Source: B16-G9 sp964400655
Lineage (GTDB): Bacteria; Bacteroidota; Bacteroidia; Bacteroidales; F082
Assembly (NCBI GenBank): GCA_964400655.1
Contig: CAYNVN010000118.1
Span: 1 to 20,082 of the forward strand
Reading direction: 5' to 3'
Length of the DNA stretch: 20,082 bases
A program made the position numbers and the translations under genes. A model generated the notes under the pieces. It made no database searches and was not told the DNA's origin. It was given only the letters and a program-made list of their open reading frames with translations. The first letter of the stretch is position 1; each line of letters begins with the position of its first letter. Positions 13,619 to 20,082 of this stretch are shown in pieces.

Positions 13619-13644
13619 AACTTTAACGGGCAAACAGTTAAACA

Positions 13645-13685
13645 CTACTGCACGGCAACGGTTGGTTGCCATGCAGTAGGTTTTT
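13645..13685 (+). terminator. Intrinsic-terminator-like hairpin between atpE and atpF
   Basis: CTACTGCA (13645-13652) and GGCAAC (13654-13659) pair with GTTGCC (13665-13670) and TGCAGTAG (13672-13679): 14 base pairs with a single C/A mismatch and a 5-nt loop. It is followed by G and then TTTTT (13681-13685). It starts 27 bp after the atpE stop and ends 40 bp before atpF. The short T tract suggests partial read-through, which is required because atpFHAG have no obvious promoter of their own here. Confidence 0.75.
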
Positions 13686-13724
13686 AAAAAGAAATTAAAA
13701 ATCAACTAATAAAAGAAACAGAAA

Positions 13725-14219
13725 ATGCAATTAATTAATCCCGGTTTTGGACTCATCTTTTGGATGACGCTGGCTTTTTTGATCGTTTTCTTTGTGCTGA
13801 AAAAATTTGCATGGAAACCCATTCTCGAATCGTTAAAAGAGCGGGAAGATAGTATTGAAAGCGCTTTACAGGCTGCCGAAGATGCCAAAAAAGAGATGGC
13901 ATCGTTAAAAGCTAAAAACGAAGAGTTACTGAAAGAGGCCCGTGAAGAGCGTGATGCTTTACTTGCCGAAGCACGAAAAATCAAAGAGCAAATTCTTGGT
14001 GAGGCTCGCGAAAAAGCCAATAAAGAAGCAGGAATTATCATCGAAAATGCCCGCGAACAAATTAACGCTGAAAAACAGGCTGCCCTGATTGAACTGAAAA
14101 ACGTTATCGCCACTTACTCCATCGAAATTGCCGAGAAAGTATTAAAGGCAGAACTTGGTGACAAGAAAAAACAACAGGCTTATGTTGATAAACTGCTTAA
14201 AGACATTCAACTGAACTAA
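13725..14219 (+). CDS. atpF: ATP synthase F0 subunit b
   Basis: A 164-aa peripheral-stalk subunit. One N-terminal membrane helix (FGLIFWMTLAFLIVFFVL, about 7-24) is followed by the conserved KFAWKPILESLKERE and a long charged coiled coil rich in Glu, Lys and Ala, ending in the delta-binding region (EIAEKVLKAELGDKK). It lies 106 bp after atpE across the hairpin, and 12 bp before atpH. Only one b-type gene is present, so the stalk is expected to be a homodimer. Confidence 0.96.
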   Translation: MQLINPGFGLIFWMTLAFLIVFFVLKKFAWKPILESLKEREDSIESALQAAEDAKKEMASLKAKNEELLKEAREERDALLAEARKIKEQILGEAREKANKEAGIIIENAREQINAEKQAALIELKNVIATYSIEIAEKVLKAELGDKKKQQAYVDKLLKDIQLN

Positions 14220-14231
14220 AGATATTGATTC

Positions 14232-14789
14232 ATGAGAGTTAACCTATTGGCAAAACGATATGCACAGGCTTTGTTCGACCTTGCCCTGGAAATGAAAATT
14301 CAGGATAAGATTGTAAAAGACATGCAGCTGATCAGCGAAGTTCTTCAGGAACACCGGGAGCTCAGAAAACTGCTGAAAAATCCCGTTGTTGATGACTTTA
14401 AAAAAGTAAAACTGCTGGATGCCGTGTTTGGCAATCACATACAAAAATTAACGGAAAAATTCTTTGCCCTTATCATCAAAAAGGACAGAGAAATGTATCT
14501 GGAACCTGTATGCGAAGCCTATATCGACATCTACCGGAAATACAACAACATCCTTCCGCTTGAACTTATTACGGCCTTTAAAGCCGATAAAAAAACCAAA
14601 GATACCATTGTTAAAAAAGTGGCCGATGCCACCAAACTAAACATCGAACTTCACGAAACGGTTAACGAAGATATTGTCGGAGGTTTTATTATCAATTACG
14701 AAGATTATCAGTTCGATGCCAGTATTAAAACGCAGTTAAAAGAGTTGAAAAACGAATTTTCAAAAAATTTATTCATAAAGAAATTATAA
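14232..14789 (+). CDS. atpH: ATP synthase F1 subunit delta
   Basis: A 185-aa OSCP/delta protein linking the peripheral stalk to the top of F1. The N-terminal helical bundle begins LLAKRYAQALFDLA, the family signature. The C-terminal part has the conserved DIVGGFIINYEDYQFDASIKTQL segment (about 147-167) that closes OSCP/delta proteins. Length and spacing (12 bp after atpF, 18 bp before atpA) are ordinary; the ATG follows GATATTGATTC with no strong Shine-Dalgarno, as usual in this phylum. Confidence 0.96.
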   Translation: MRVNLLAKRYAQALFDLALEMKIQDKIVKDMQLISEVLQEHRELRKLLKNPVVDDFKKVKLLDAVFGNHIQKLTEKFFALIIKKDREMYLEPVCEAYIDIYRKYNNILPLELITAFKADKKTKDTIVKKVADATKLNIELHETVNEDIVGGFIINYEDYQFDASIKTQLKELKNEFSKNLFIKKL

Positions 14790-14807
14790 CCAGAAAATAA
14801 CATAAAT

Positions 14808-16391
14808 ATGGCAGACATCAAACCAGCTGAAGTATCAGCCATACTAAAACAGGAACTTGCAGGTTTTAAATCAGAAACCTCTCTCGACGAGGTTGGTTCT
14901 GTATTACAAATTGGTGACGGAATTGCCCGTATTTACGGGTTGTCCAATGCTCAGGCAGGAGAACTTGTTGAGTTTGAAAAAACAGGCCTTAAAGGTATTG
15001 TATTAAACCTCGAAGAGGACAACGTGGGTGTTGTACTCCTTGGTGAAACAGAAGATATCAACGAAGGCGACACGGTAAAACGTACCAACAAAATTTCATC
15101 TATAAATGTAGGCGAAGGTCTGTTGGGCAGGGTAATCAATACACTGGGCGAACCTGTTGACGGTAAAGGCCCAATTACCGGCGACCTGTACCAAATGCCT
15201 TTGGAACGTAAAGCTCCGGGTGTAATTTATCGTCAACCGGTAAACGAACCTTTGCAAACCGGTATCAAGGCCATTGATGCCATGATACCCATTGGCCGTG
15301 GTCAGCGTGAGCTGATTATCGGTGACCGACAAACCGGTAAAACCGCCATTGCCGTTGATACCATCATCAACCAAAAAGAATTTTACGAAAAAGGCGAACC
15401 CGTTTACTGTATTTATGTTGCCGTTGGCCAAAAAGGATCAACCGTTGCCAATATTGTTGATACATTGGAGAAGAACGGTGCCATGGATTATACGGTAGTT
15501 GTAATGGCTACTGCTTCCGACCCGGCTGCCATGCAGTTTTATGCTCCGTTTGCCGGTGCCGCTATCGGCGAATTTTTCAGAGATACCGGCCGCCCCGCAC
15601 TGATTGTTTACGACGACTTGTCGAAACAGGCTGTGGCTTATCGCGAAGTATCGCTGCTGCTGCGTCGTCCCCCCGGACGCGAAGCCTATCCCGGCGACGT
15701 TTTCTATTTGCACTCACGTTTACTGGAGCGTGCCGCCAAGGTTATTAACAACGATGAAATTGCCAAAAACATGAACGATATGCCCGAAAGCATTAAACAC
15801 ATGGCAAAAGGCGGTGGCTCGTTAACGGCTCTCCCCATTATCGAAACACAGGCTGGCGACGTATCGGCATATATCCCCACAAACGTTATCTCCATTACCG
15901 ACGGTCAGATTTTCCTCGAAAGCAACCTCTTTAACTCGGGTATCCGTCCTGCTATTAACGTAGGTATTTCGGTATCGAGGGTTGGTGGTAATGCACAAAT
16001 CAAGGCGATGAAAAAAGTGGCCGGTACATTAAAACTCGACCAGGCTCAGTTCCGCGAACTGGAAGCATTCGCCAAGTTTGGTTCCGATTTGGATGCCGCT
16101 ACCATGTCGGTATTGGAAAAAGGTAAACGAAATGTGCAGATATTGAAACAACCCCAATATTCGCCGATGACGGTTGAGCATCAGATTGCCATTCTCTATT
16201 GTGGTACCAACAACCTGCTGAGTGAGGTTCCGGTGGATAAAATCATCAATTTTGAAACCGAATTTCTGCATCACATGGATACAACTTATGCCGATACGCT
16301 AAAAGTGCTGGCTACAGGTAAACTTACCGACGAAGCCGTTGAAGACATTAAAAAAGCAGCGGCGGAAATTGTAAGTCGTTATAAAGAATAA
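14808..16391 (+). CDS. atpA: ATP synthase F1 subunit alpha
   Basis: A 527-aa non-catalytic nucleotide-binding subunit of the F1 hexamer. The N-terminal beta-barrel (about 28-95) includes the VLQIGDGIARIYGL strand. Walker A is GDRQTGKT at 172-179, the Walker B region is ALIVYDDLSK, and the alpha signature follows with the arginine finger in SVSRVGGNAQ (Arg about 391) reaching into the catalytic beta site. The C-terminal helical domain is complete. Its partner, beta (atpD), is not in this window. Confidence 0.98.
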   Translation: MADIKPAEVSAILKQELAGFKSETSLDEVGSVLQIGDGIARIYGLSNAQAGELVEFEKTGLKGIVLNLEEDNVGVVLLGETEDINEGDTVKRTNKISSINVGEGLLGRVINTLGEPVDGKGPITGDLYQMPLERKAPGVIYRQPVNEPLQTGIKAIDAMIPIGRGQRELIIGDRQTGKTAIAVDTIINQKEFYEKGEPVYCIYVAVGQKGSTVANIVDTLEKNGAMDYTVVVMATASDPAAMQFYAPFAGAAIGEFFRDTGRPALIVYDDLSKQAVAYREVSLLLRRPPGREAYPGDVFYLHSRLLERAAKVINNDEIAKNMNDMPESIKHMAKGGGSLTALPIIETQAGDVSAYIPTNVISITDGQIFLESNLFNSGIRPAINVGISVSRVGGNAQIKAMKKVAGTLKLDQAQFRELEAFAKFGSDLDAATMSVLEKGKRNVQILKQPQYSPMTVEHQIAILYCGTNNLLSEVPVDKIINFETEFLHHMDTTYADTLKVLATGKLTDEAVEDIKKAAAEIVSRYKE

Positions 16392-16415
16392 TTTTGATCA
16401 TATACTCTTAACACT

Positions 16416-17321
16416 ATGGGTGGTCTTAAAGAAGTCAGAATAAGGATTGCATCAACCAAATCAACAAGGCAAATTACCAGTGCCATGAAGATGGTTGCGG
16501 CCTCTAAGCTGCGAAAAGCGCAAAACGCCATTATCAGCCTGCGTCCTTATGCTGCCAAGCTTACCGAAATAATGCAAAACCTCAACGCAAGCCTCGAAGG
16601 TTCCGACGAAGGTATTTATGCTAACGACAGGGGAGATCATAAAGTATTAATTGTGGCCATCTCCTCAAACCGCGGATTGTGCGGAGGGTTTAATATTAAT
16701 ATTGTTAAAGAAACCATTGCCCTTATTGAAGGCCGGTTTTCGGAACAATACAAACAAGGTAACGTAAAAATTTTGGCGCTCGGTAAAAAAGCAGGTGATT
16801 TGCTTACATCAAAGGGTTATAAACCCGATGAAATCAACAAGGAGATTTTTGATCACCTCACTTTTGAAAACAGTGTACCGGTTGCCGAAAAACTGATGGA
16901 GCAGTTTGTAAACAAGGAATACGATAAAATATTTTTGGTTTATAACCAGTTTAAAAATGCTGCCGTTCAAATATTAAGAACCGAACAGTTTTTACCCGTT
17001 ACCGGTAGCGAAGAACAAAAAGAGACTCCCAAACAGGAAACCGGCGAGCATACCATGCAGGCCGACTATATTTTTGAGCCTAACAAGGAAGAGATTCTGG
17101 AGGCTTTGGTTCCAAAAGCCATTAAACTGCAATTGTATAAAGCACTGCTTGATAGTTTTGCCGCCGAGCACGGTGCCCGTATGACCGCCATGCACAAAGC
17201 CACCGACAATGCCGACGAACTTATCAAAGCGCTTAACCTGGCTTACAACAAAGCCCGTCAGGCTGCCATTACCAACGAAATTCTGGAAATTGTAAGCGGA
17301 GCCGAAGCACTGAAAGGGTAA
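16416..17321 (+). CDS. atpG: ATP synthase F1 subunit gamma
   Basis: A 301-aa central-shaft subunit. The N-terminal helix has the conserved KEVRIRIASTKSTRQITSAM and MKMVAASKLRKAQ segments, the Rossmann-like middle has SSNRGLCGGFN, and the C-terminal helix ends in AYNKARQAAITNEILEIVSGAEAL. A hydrophilic insertion of about 25 residues (SEEQKETPKQETGEHT, around 195-210) precedes the DYIFEPNKEE block; comparable insertions occur in other Bacteroidota gammas. Last gene of the operon, 24 bp after atpA, followed by a terminator; atpC and atpD do not follow. Confidence 0.97.
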   Translation: MGGLKEVRIRIASTKSTRQITSAMKMVAASKLRKAQNAIISLRPYAAKLTEIMQNLNASLEGSDEGIYANDRGDHKVLIVAISSNRGLCGGFNINIVKETIALIEGRFSEQYKQGNVKILALGKKAGDLLTSKGYKPDEINKEIFDHLTFENSVPVAEKLMEQFVNKEYDKIFLVYNQFKNAAVQILRTEQFLPVTGSEEQKETPKQETGEHTMQADYIFEPNKEEILEALVPKAIKLQLYKALLDSFAAEHGARMTAMHKATDNADELIKALNLAYNKARQAAITNEILEIVSGAEALKG

Positions 17322-17332
17322 AAGTTGTGCTT

Positions 17333-17359
17333 AAACCGTTTAGCAAAGCCGGTTTTTTT
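17333..17359 (+). terminator. Intrinsic terminator after atpG
   Basis: AAACCG (17333-17338) pairs with CGGTTT (17350-17355) across an 11-nt loop, and the run of seven T (17353-17359) continues beyond the stem. It begins 12 bp after the atpG stop. The stem is short, but the T tract and location support it as the operon end. Confidence 0.6.
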
Positions 17360-17567
17360 AGTATTGTAATTTATTCTGTATGCTTTTTTCCGTGTAAAAC
17401 CCGGAACAGCTATCGTGTCTCCCGTTGAAACAGGAAGTTGTAATTCCCGTAAAAATGATATCGGCGAAACTTACGGAGTGCCGGATGTGAACAGCAAAGC
17501 CACCGGCTCTTTCGACAAAGCAGATATTAAATGACAAATACAAATTACAGGTCTCATATAGATTGAT
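17360..17567. other. Intergenic spacer between atp operon and MntP-like operon
   Basis: No gene with a start codon is supported. One plus-strand frame is open from 17370 to a TGA at 17532-17534 (54 codons) with protein-like composition (for instance NDIGETYGVPDVNSK) but no ATG and no recognisable family; it may be a decayed gene fragment or chance. Confidence 0.35.
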
Positions 17568-17575
17568 TAACTTTG
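17568..17575 (+). promoter_or_regulatory. -7 promoter box (TAACTTTG) for the MntP-like/nuclease/queD operon
   Basis: TAACTTTG is an exact match to TAnnTTTG, 18 bp before the ATG at 17594, and is followed by CCCCCC. A TTAC sits 19 nt upstream in the -33 position. The transcript leader would be only about a dozen bases. Confidence 0.6.
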
Positions 17576-17593
17576 CCCCCCGATTTTTAAAAA

Positions 17594-18142
17594 ATGAGCT
17601 GGTTAATACATGCACTAATAATATTTGCCTTGGCCATACATGTTATACCTCCCGGTATCAATGTAAACGTGGGGCATAACCGGTTGCAGGCAATTATTGC
17701 CACAGCCATTGTGGTGATAATACAGGTGGTTATGTTCGGTCTGGGCAAACTCACCGGTAACGCATTCCTGCATCTGATTGGCGACTGGGGAAAAGGAGTG
17801 GTGTTTGTTATCTTTTTCCTGATTTCGGTACGAATGGCCATGGAAGCCTTTAAATTAAGAAAAGGAGAGATTAGCCTCAGCCTTGACAATCCGAAACTAA
17901 TGACCCTTTCGGGTGTAGCGCAGGGAACCAATGCCTTTACCGTGGGTATGATGTTTTACTATTTCCCGCAGGTCAATTTTCAAACCAGCCTGATCGCCCT
18001 TTTTTTACTGTCATCGTTTATGATTATGCCTGCCATTTATACCGACAAGTCAAAAACCTCGCTTACTTTTGTTTCGTTATTATATATGATTGGAGCGCTG
18101 ATAATGGGAGTATCAGCCGTTATGTTTTTATTTAAACTTTAA
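17594..18142 (+). CDS. MntP-like six-helix membrane protein, acidic motif residues replaced
   Basis: A 182-aa integral membrane protein with about six hydrophobic segments (roughly 2-20, 32-52, 66-83, 103-123, 131-148, 155-181). The layout follows the MntP/DUF204 manganese-exporter fold of two inverted three-helix halves: the second half-repeat region GKGVVFVIFFLISVRMAMEAFK corresponds to the family's 'WIAFxLLxxIGGRMIxEGF', and GVAQGTNAFTVGMMF to its 'xIATSIDAxAVGxxF'. The aspartates expected in the two symmetric motifs appear replaced by His16 (FALAIHVIPP) and Asn113 (GTNAF). Manganese export is therefore uncertain; a different substrate or a diverged subfamily is possible. First gene of a three-gene operon, 4 bp before the nuclease start. 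Confidence 0.65.
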   Translation: MSWLIHALIIFALAIHVIPPGINVNVGHNRLQAIIATAIVVIIQVVMFGLGKLTGNAFLHLIGDWGKGVVFVIFFLISVRMAMEAFKLRKGEISLSLDNPKLMTLSGVAQGTNAFTVGMMFYYFPQVNFQTSLIALFLLSSFMIMPAIYTDKSKTSLTFVSLLYMIGALIMGVSAVMFLFKL

Positions 18143-18146
18143 TTTG

Positions 18147-19256
18147 ATGAAGAAAATTTATTTTATTATTGCCGTTCTGTTAAGCGGAATCACCACCTTT
18201 TCGGTTGCACAACCTCCGGCAGGATATTACAACAGTGCAGAAGGCAAAACAGGTTACGAACTGAAAACGGCCCTTTACAACATTATTAAAAATCACCACG
18301 ACCAGGGCTATTCCGCCTTGTGGACTTTTTACCTTACCGGCGATTTGATGCCTGCCAATCTTACCAACAGCGGTACGGCAACCAACAAAATATGGGATAT
18401 CTATTCCTTTAATCCCAACGGACAAAATCCGTACGAATACAACAAAGGTTCCGACCAATGCGGCAACTACAGCGGCGAAGGGTCGTGCTATAACCGTGAA
18501 CATACATTTCCCAAAAGCTGGTTTAACAACACCGCACCCATGAAAAATGATGTGGTTCACATTTTACCCACCGACGGATACGTTAACGGACGCAGAAGCA
18601 ACTGGCCCTATTCGGAAGTGGGAAGTGCCACGTGGACTTCGCAAAACGGAAGCAAACTGGGAAGCAGTAACGTTTCGGGATATCAGGGAACCGCTTTTGA
18701 ACCCATTGACGAGTTTAAAGGCGATCTTGCCCGGGTATATTTTTACATGGCTACCCGGTACGAAAATGTAATTGCAGGATGGCAAAACAATTCGTCAAAT
18801 GCAGATGCGGTACTGGATGGCACCAGCGATCATGTTTACGAAGACTGGTACCTGGATTTGATGGTTAAGTGGAGTAACGAAGATCCTGTAAGCCAAAAAG
18901 AGCTTGACCGCAATGATAAAATTTACAACTTCCAACAAAACAGAAACCCCTTTGTTGACCACCCCGAATACATCACGCTTATTTGGGTTGACCCGTCAGC
19001 AGTTATTAATCCGCTCGACGTGGAAGTTGCCGTTTATCCCAATCCTGTTTCCAACAGACTGCATATTAGCAACTCCGATGTCCGGGCAGATTATTCGATA
19101 GTAAACATGGCGGGTCAGGTGATAAAAAAAGGAGAGCTGCATAACCACGATAACAACATAGACGTAAGTGACTGGCAACAAGGTTTATATTTACTGATTA
19201 TTAAAACCGGCGACGGCAAATTCATCAAACAGTATAAATTTCTTAAAGCATCATGA
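18147..19256 (+). CDS. Secreted endonuclease I family nuclease with type IX secretion tail
   Basis: I start at the ATG 18147, one codon inside a TTG-initiated frame, 4 bp after the previous stop; product 369 aa. The Sec signal peptide MKKIYFIIAVLLSG...FSVAQ cleaves near residue 21-22. The nuclease domain (about 30-285) has the endonuclease I signature YNREHTFPKSW (115-125; His119 the probable general base) and the metal-binding segment DVVHILPTDGYVNGRRSN (135-152). It is expected to degrade DNA, perhaps RNA, outside the cell. Residues ~294-369 are a Por secretion-system sorting domain: VAVYPNPVSNRLHI, then GQVIKKGEL, WQQGLYLLIIKTGDGKFIKQYKFL. The protein is thus a T9SS cargo released or attached at the cell surface. 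Four cysteines are visible (including Cys105 and Cys114 near the active site). Probable role: phosphate/nucleotide scavenging from extracellular DNA. Confidence 0.93.
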   Translation: MKKIYFIIAVLLSGITTFSVAQPPAGYYNSAEGKTGYELKTALYNIIKNHHDQGYSALWTFYLTGDLMPANLTNSGTATNKIWDIYSFNPNGQNPYEYNKGSDQCGNYSGEGSCYNREHTFPKSWFNNTAPMKNDVVHILPTDGYVNGRRSNWPYSEVGSATWTSQNGSKLGSSNVSGYQGTAFEPIDEFKGDLARVYFYMATRYENVIAGWQNNSSNADAVLDGTSDHVYEDWYLDLMVKWSNEDPVSQKELDRNDKIYNFQQNRNPFVDHPEYITLIWVDPSAVINPLDVEVAVYPNPVSNRLHISNSDVRADYSIVNMAGQVIKKGELHNHDNNIDVSDWQQGLYLLIIKTGDGKFIKQYKFLKAS

Positions 19257-19708
19257 ACCGAAAACCATACATAAGAATTACCAAGGAGTTTAAATTTGAA
19301 ACCGCCCACTCGCTTCCGGGATACGACGGACTCTGCAAAAACATTCACGGACATTCGTATGAGTTGCTGGTTACCGTTGCCGGTTATCCCATGGAAGAAA
19401 AAAATCATCCCAAACGGGGAATGGTTATGGATTTTGGTGATTTGAAAAAAATCGTCAGAAAGCTGATTGTTGAACCTTTCGACCATGCGCTGGTACTCCG
19501 AAGCGATGTGCCGGAATCCCTGATTAATGAACTTAAAAAAAACTACGAAAAGGTTATCCTGCTCGATTATCAGCCCACCAGCGAAATGATGCTCAACGAT
19601 TTTGCACAGCGCATCAAAAGCAACCTGCCTCAAAATGTTGAATTAAAATACCTGATGCTTCGCGAAACGGTAACCTCGTATGCCGAGTGGTATGCAGATG
19701 AAAATTAA
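19253..19708 (+). CDS. queD: 6-carboxytetrahydropterin synthase (QueD/PTPS family)
   Basis: A 151-aa cytoplasmic T-fold enzyme converting dihydroneopterin triphosphate to 6-carboxy-tetrahydropterin, a step to preQ0 and tRNA queuosine. Zinc ligands are His19 (FETAHSL) and His32/His34 (NIHGHSY), with catalytic Cys28 (GLCKN). The Asp77-His78 pair (FDHAL) and Glu138 (LRETVTSYAEW) complete the family's active-site set, and TSEM (109-112) is the usual pterin-anchoring region. Its ATG overlaps the nuclease TGA (ATGA), so translation is likely coupled. No other que gene is in view. A 6-pyruvoyl-tetrahydropterin synthase role is the alternative, but the short form and bacterial context favour QueD. 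Confidence 0.9.
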   Translation: MNRKPYIRITKEFKFETAHSLPGYDGLCKNIHGHSYELLVTVAGYPMEEKNHPKRGMVMDFGDLKKIVRKLIVEPFDHALVLRSDVPESLINELKKNYEKVILLDYQPTSEMMLNDFAQRIKSNLPQNVELKYLMLRETVTSYAEWYADEN

Positions 19709-19872
19709 ACGAATATTTATCAGTGAAAACCACAATATTTAGTGGAAGATAACCATCTCCGTTTAACTTATAAACAGGGTTTTATAACTTTATTCTTACA
19801 GCTCGTATCTGCTCCATTAGTCCACAAACGATGGAAACGGGAAAAAGTCATCTTTCAACATCTTGCGACAAG

Positions 19873-19896
19873 GGCAGGCCCGCCTGCCGGACGGGC
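19873..19896. repeat. GC-rich REP-like palindrome, copy 1
   Basis: GGCAGG (19873-19878) pairs with CCTGCC (19883-19888); overlapping it, GCCCG (19878-19882) pairs with CGGGC (19892-19896). Two competing stems share the same bases, in an otherwise AT-rich spacer. The GCCTGCC/GGCAGGC core recurs at 20059-20077. Confidence 0.7.
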
Positions 19897-19908
19897 GTGC
19901 AAATCAAA

Positions 19909-19944
19909 AATCATAAATCAAAAATTTGCAATCATAAATCAAAA
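19909..19944. repeat. Short direct repeat AATCATAAATCAAAA, two copies
   Basis: The 15-nt word occurs at 19909-19923 and 19930-19944, offset 21 bp, between the two GC-rich palindromes. AT-rich word repeats of this style are a usual part of intergenic repeats in Bacteroidota genomes. Confidence 0.6.
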
Positions 19945-20030
19945 GTACTTGAAGTTTGGAGTGCCTAGAGTTAAAACTACGTCGTTCATTCATATTACCC
20001 CGTTATTTCGATGATCTTTTCTTTCTTTCT

Positions 20031-20045
20031 TCGTCATTCTGACGA
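20031..20045. repeat. Inverted repeat TCGTCA-TTC-TGACGA
   Basis: Perfect 6-bp arms with a 3-nt loop, followed by CCGTAGGGAGGAAGCC. The composite resembles the widespread intergenic 'GTCATTCTGACGA...GGAGGAA' repeat type seen in many bacterial genomes; genome-wide copy number was not checked. Confidence 0.55.
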
Positions 20046-20058
20046 CCGTAGGGAGGAA

Positions 20059-20077
20059 GCCTGCCCTGCCGGCAGGC
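20059..20077. repeat. GC-rich REP-like palindrome, copy 2
   Basis: GCCTGCC (20059-20065) pairs with GGCAGGC (20071-20077) around CTGCC; alternatively CCTGCCGGCAGG (20065-20076) is a 12-nt perfect palindrome. It abuts the window edge, so its full extent may be larger. Confidence 0.65.
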
Positions 20078-20082
20078 GGGAA

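Larger units (their letters stand above)
19709..20082. other. Right-end intergenic region with clustered repeats
   Basis: After queD there is no supported gene. The region holds several short repeated or palindromic elements, listed separately: GC-rich inverted repeats (19873-19896 and 20059-20077), an AATCATAAATCAAAA direct repeat, and TCGTCATTCTGACGA at 20031-20045. An open frame across 19742-20014 runs through these repeats and reads as repeat-derived low-complexity peptide (KSKIINQKFAIINQK), so I do not call it. Confidence 0.7.

Noticed and set aside
19742..20014. 90-codon open frame after queD
   Set aside because: It runs through the direct repeats and a GC-rich palindrome, giving a repeat-derived peptide (KIINQKFAIINQK) with no domain or signal; no promoter or ribosome binding site is visible.

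Overview
The window looks like a chromosomal segment from a member of the Bacteroidota, most likely a Bacteroidales/Marinilabiliales-type anaerobe or facultative anaerobe. This rests on several signs. The endonuclease carries a type IX secretion (Por) C-terminal tail. Lipoproteins with SxxC-type lipoboxes are frequent. TAnnTTTG-like -7 promoter boxes sit a short distance before starts, and Shine-Dalgarno sequences are weak. The ATP synthase a subunit has a long signal-peptide-bearing N-terminal extension. The last ~200 bases carry short palindromic intergenic repeats. The assignment is an inference from gene families; no 16S or other rRNA gene, tRNA gene, IS element or CRISPR array is visible.

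Layout. 1-450 has no convincing gene but holds a 2.5-copy tandem repeat with a 33-bp period. 451-2124 (minus) is a TGS-type nucleoside/uridine kinase. 2401-8182 (plus) is a run of four exported proteins: a small secreted protein, two paralogous beta-propeller lipoproteins separated by a perfect 19-bp inverted repeat, and an 828-aa lipoprotein with an Ig-like domain and four Asp-box (BNR/Ycf48-like) motifs. 8196-10160 (minus) is a hypB - iron alcohol dehydrogenase pair. 10294-11457 (plus) is a glutaryl-CoA dehydrogenase-type acyl-CoA dehydrogenase, divergent from hypB; the shared 133-bp spacer has a TGTTA-N6-TAACA palindrome. 11490-11993 (minus) is a SnoaL/NTF2-like lipoprotein.

12207-17321 (plus) is the ATP synthase operon atpB-E-F-H-A-G. 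The beta and epsilon genes (atpD, atpC) are absent and must be elsewhere. There is an intrinsic-terminator-like hairpin between atpE and atpF, a natural place to raise c-subunit output over the downstream genes, and a second terminator after atpG. 17594-19708 (plus) is a three-gene operon with a good promoter: an MntP-like six-helix membrane protein lacking the family's acidic residues, a T9SS-exported endonuclease I, and queD, whose ATG overlaps the nuclease stop. 19709-20082 is a cluster of intergenic repeats.

Functionally most of the window is housekeeping: proton-driven ATP synthesis, nucleotide salvage, queuosine precursor synthesis, acyl-CoA and alcohol redox, and nickel delivery. The accessory part is the 2401-8182 exported lipoprotein cluster, whose function I cannot assign. 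I did not find a clear-cut new system such as a defence island or retroelement. The best leads are the lipoprotein cluster with its inverted repeat, the CRP/FNR-like palindrome, the in-operon atpE hairpin and the altered MntP-like protein.
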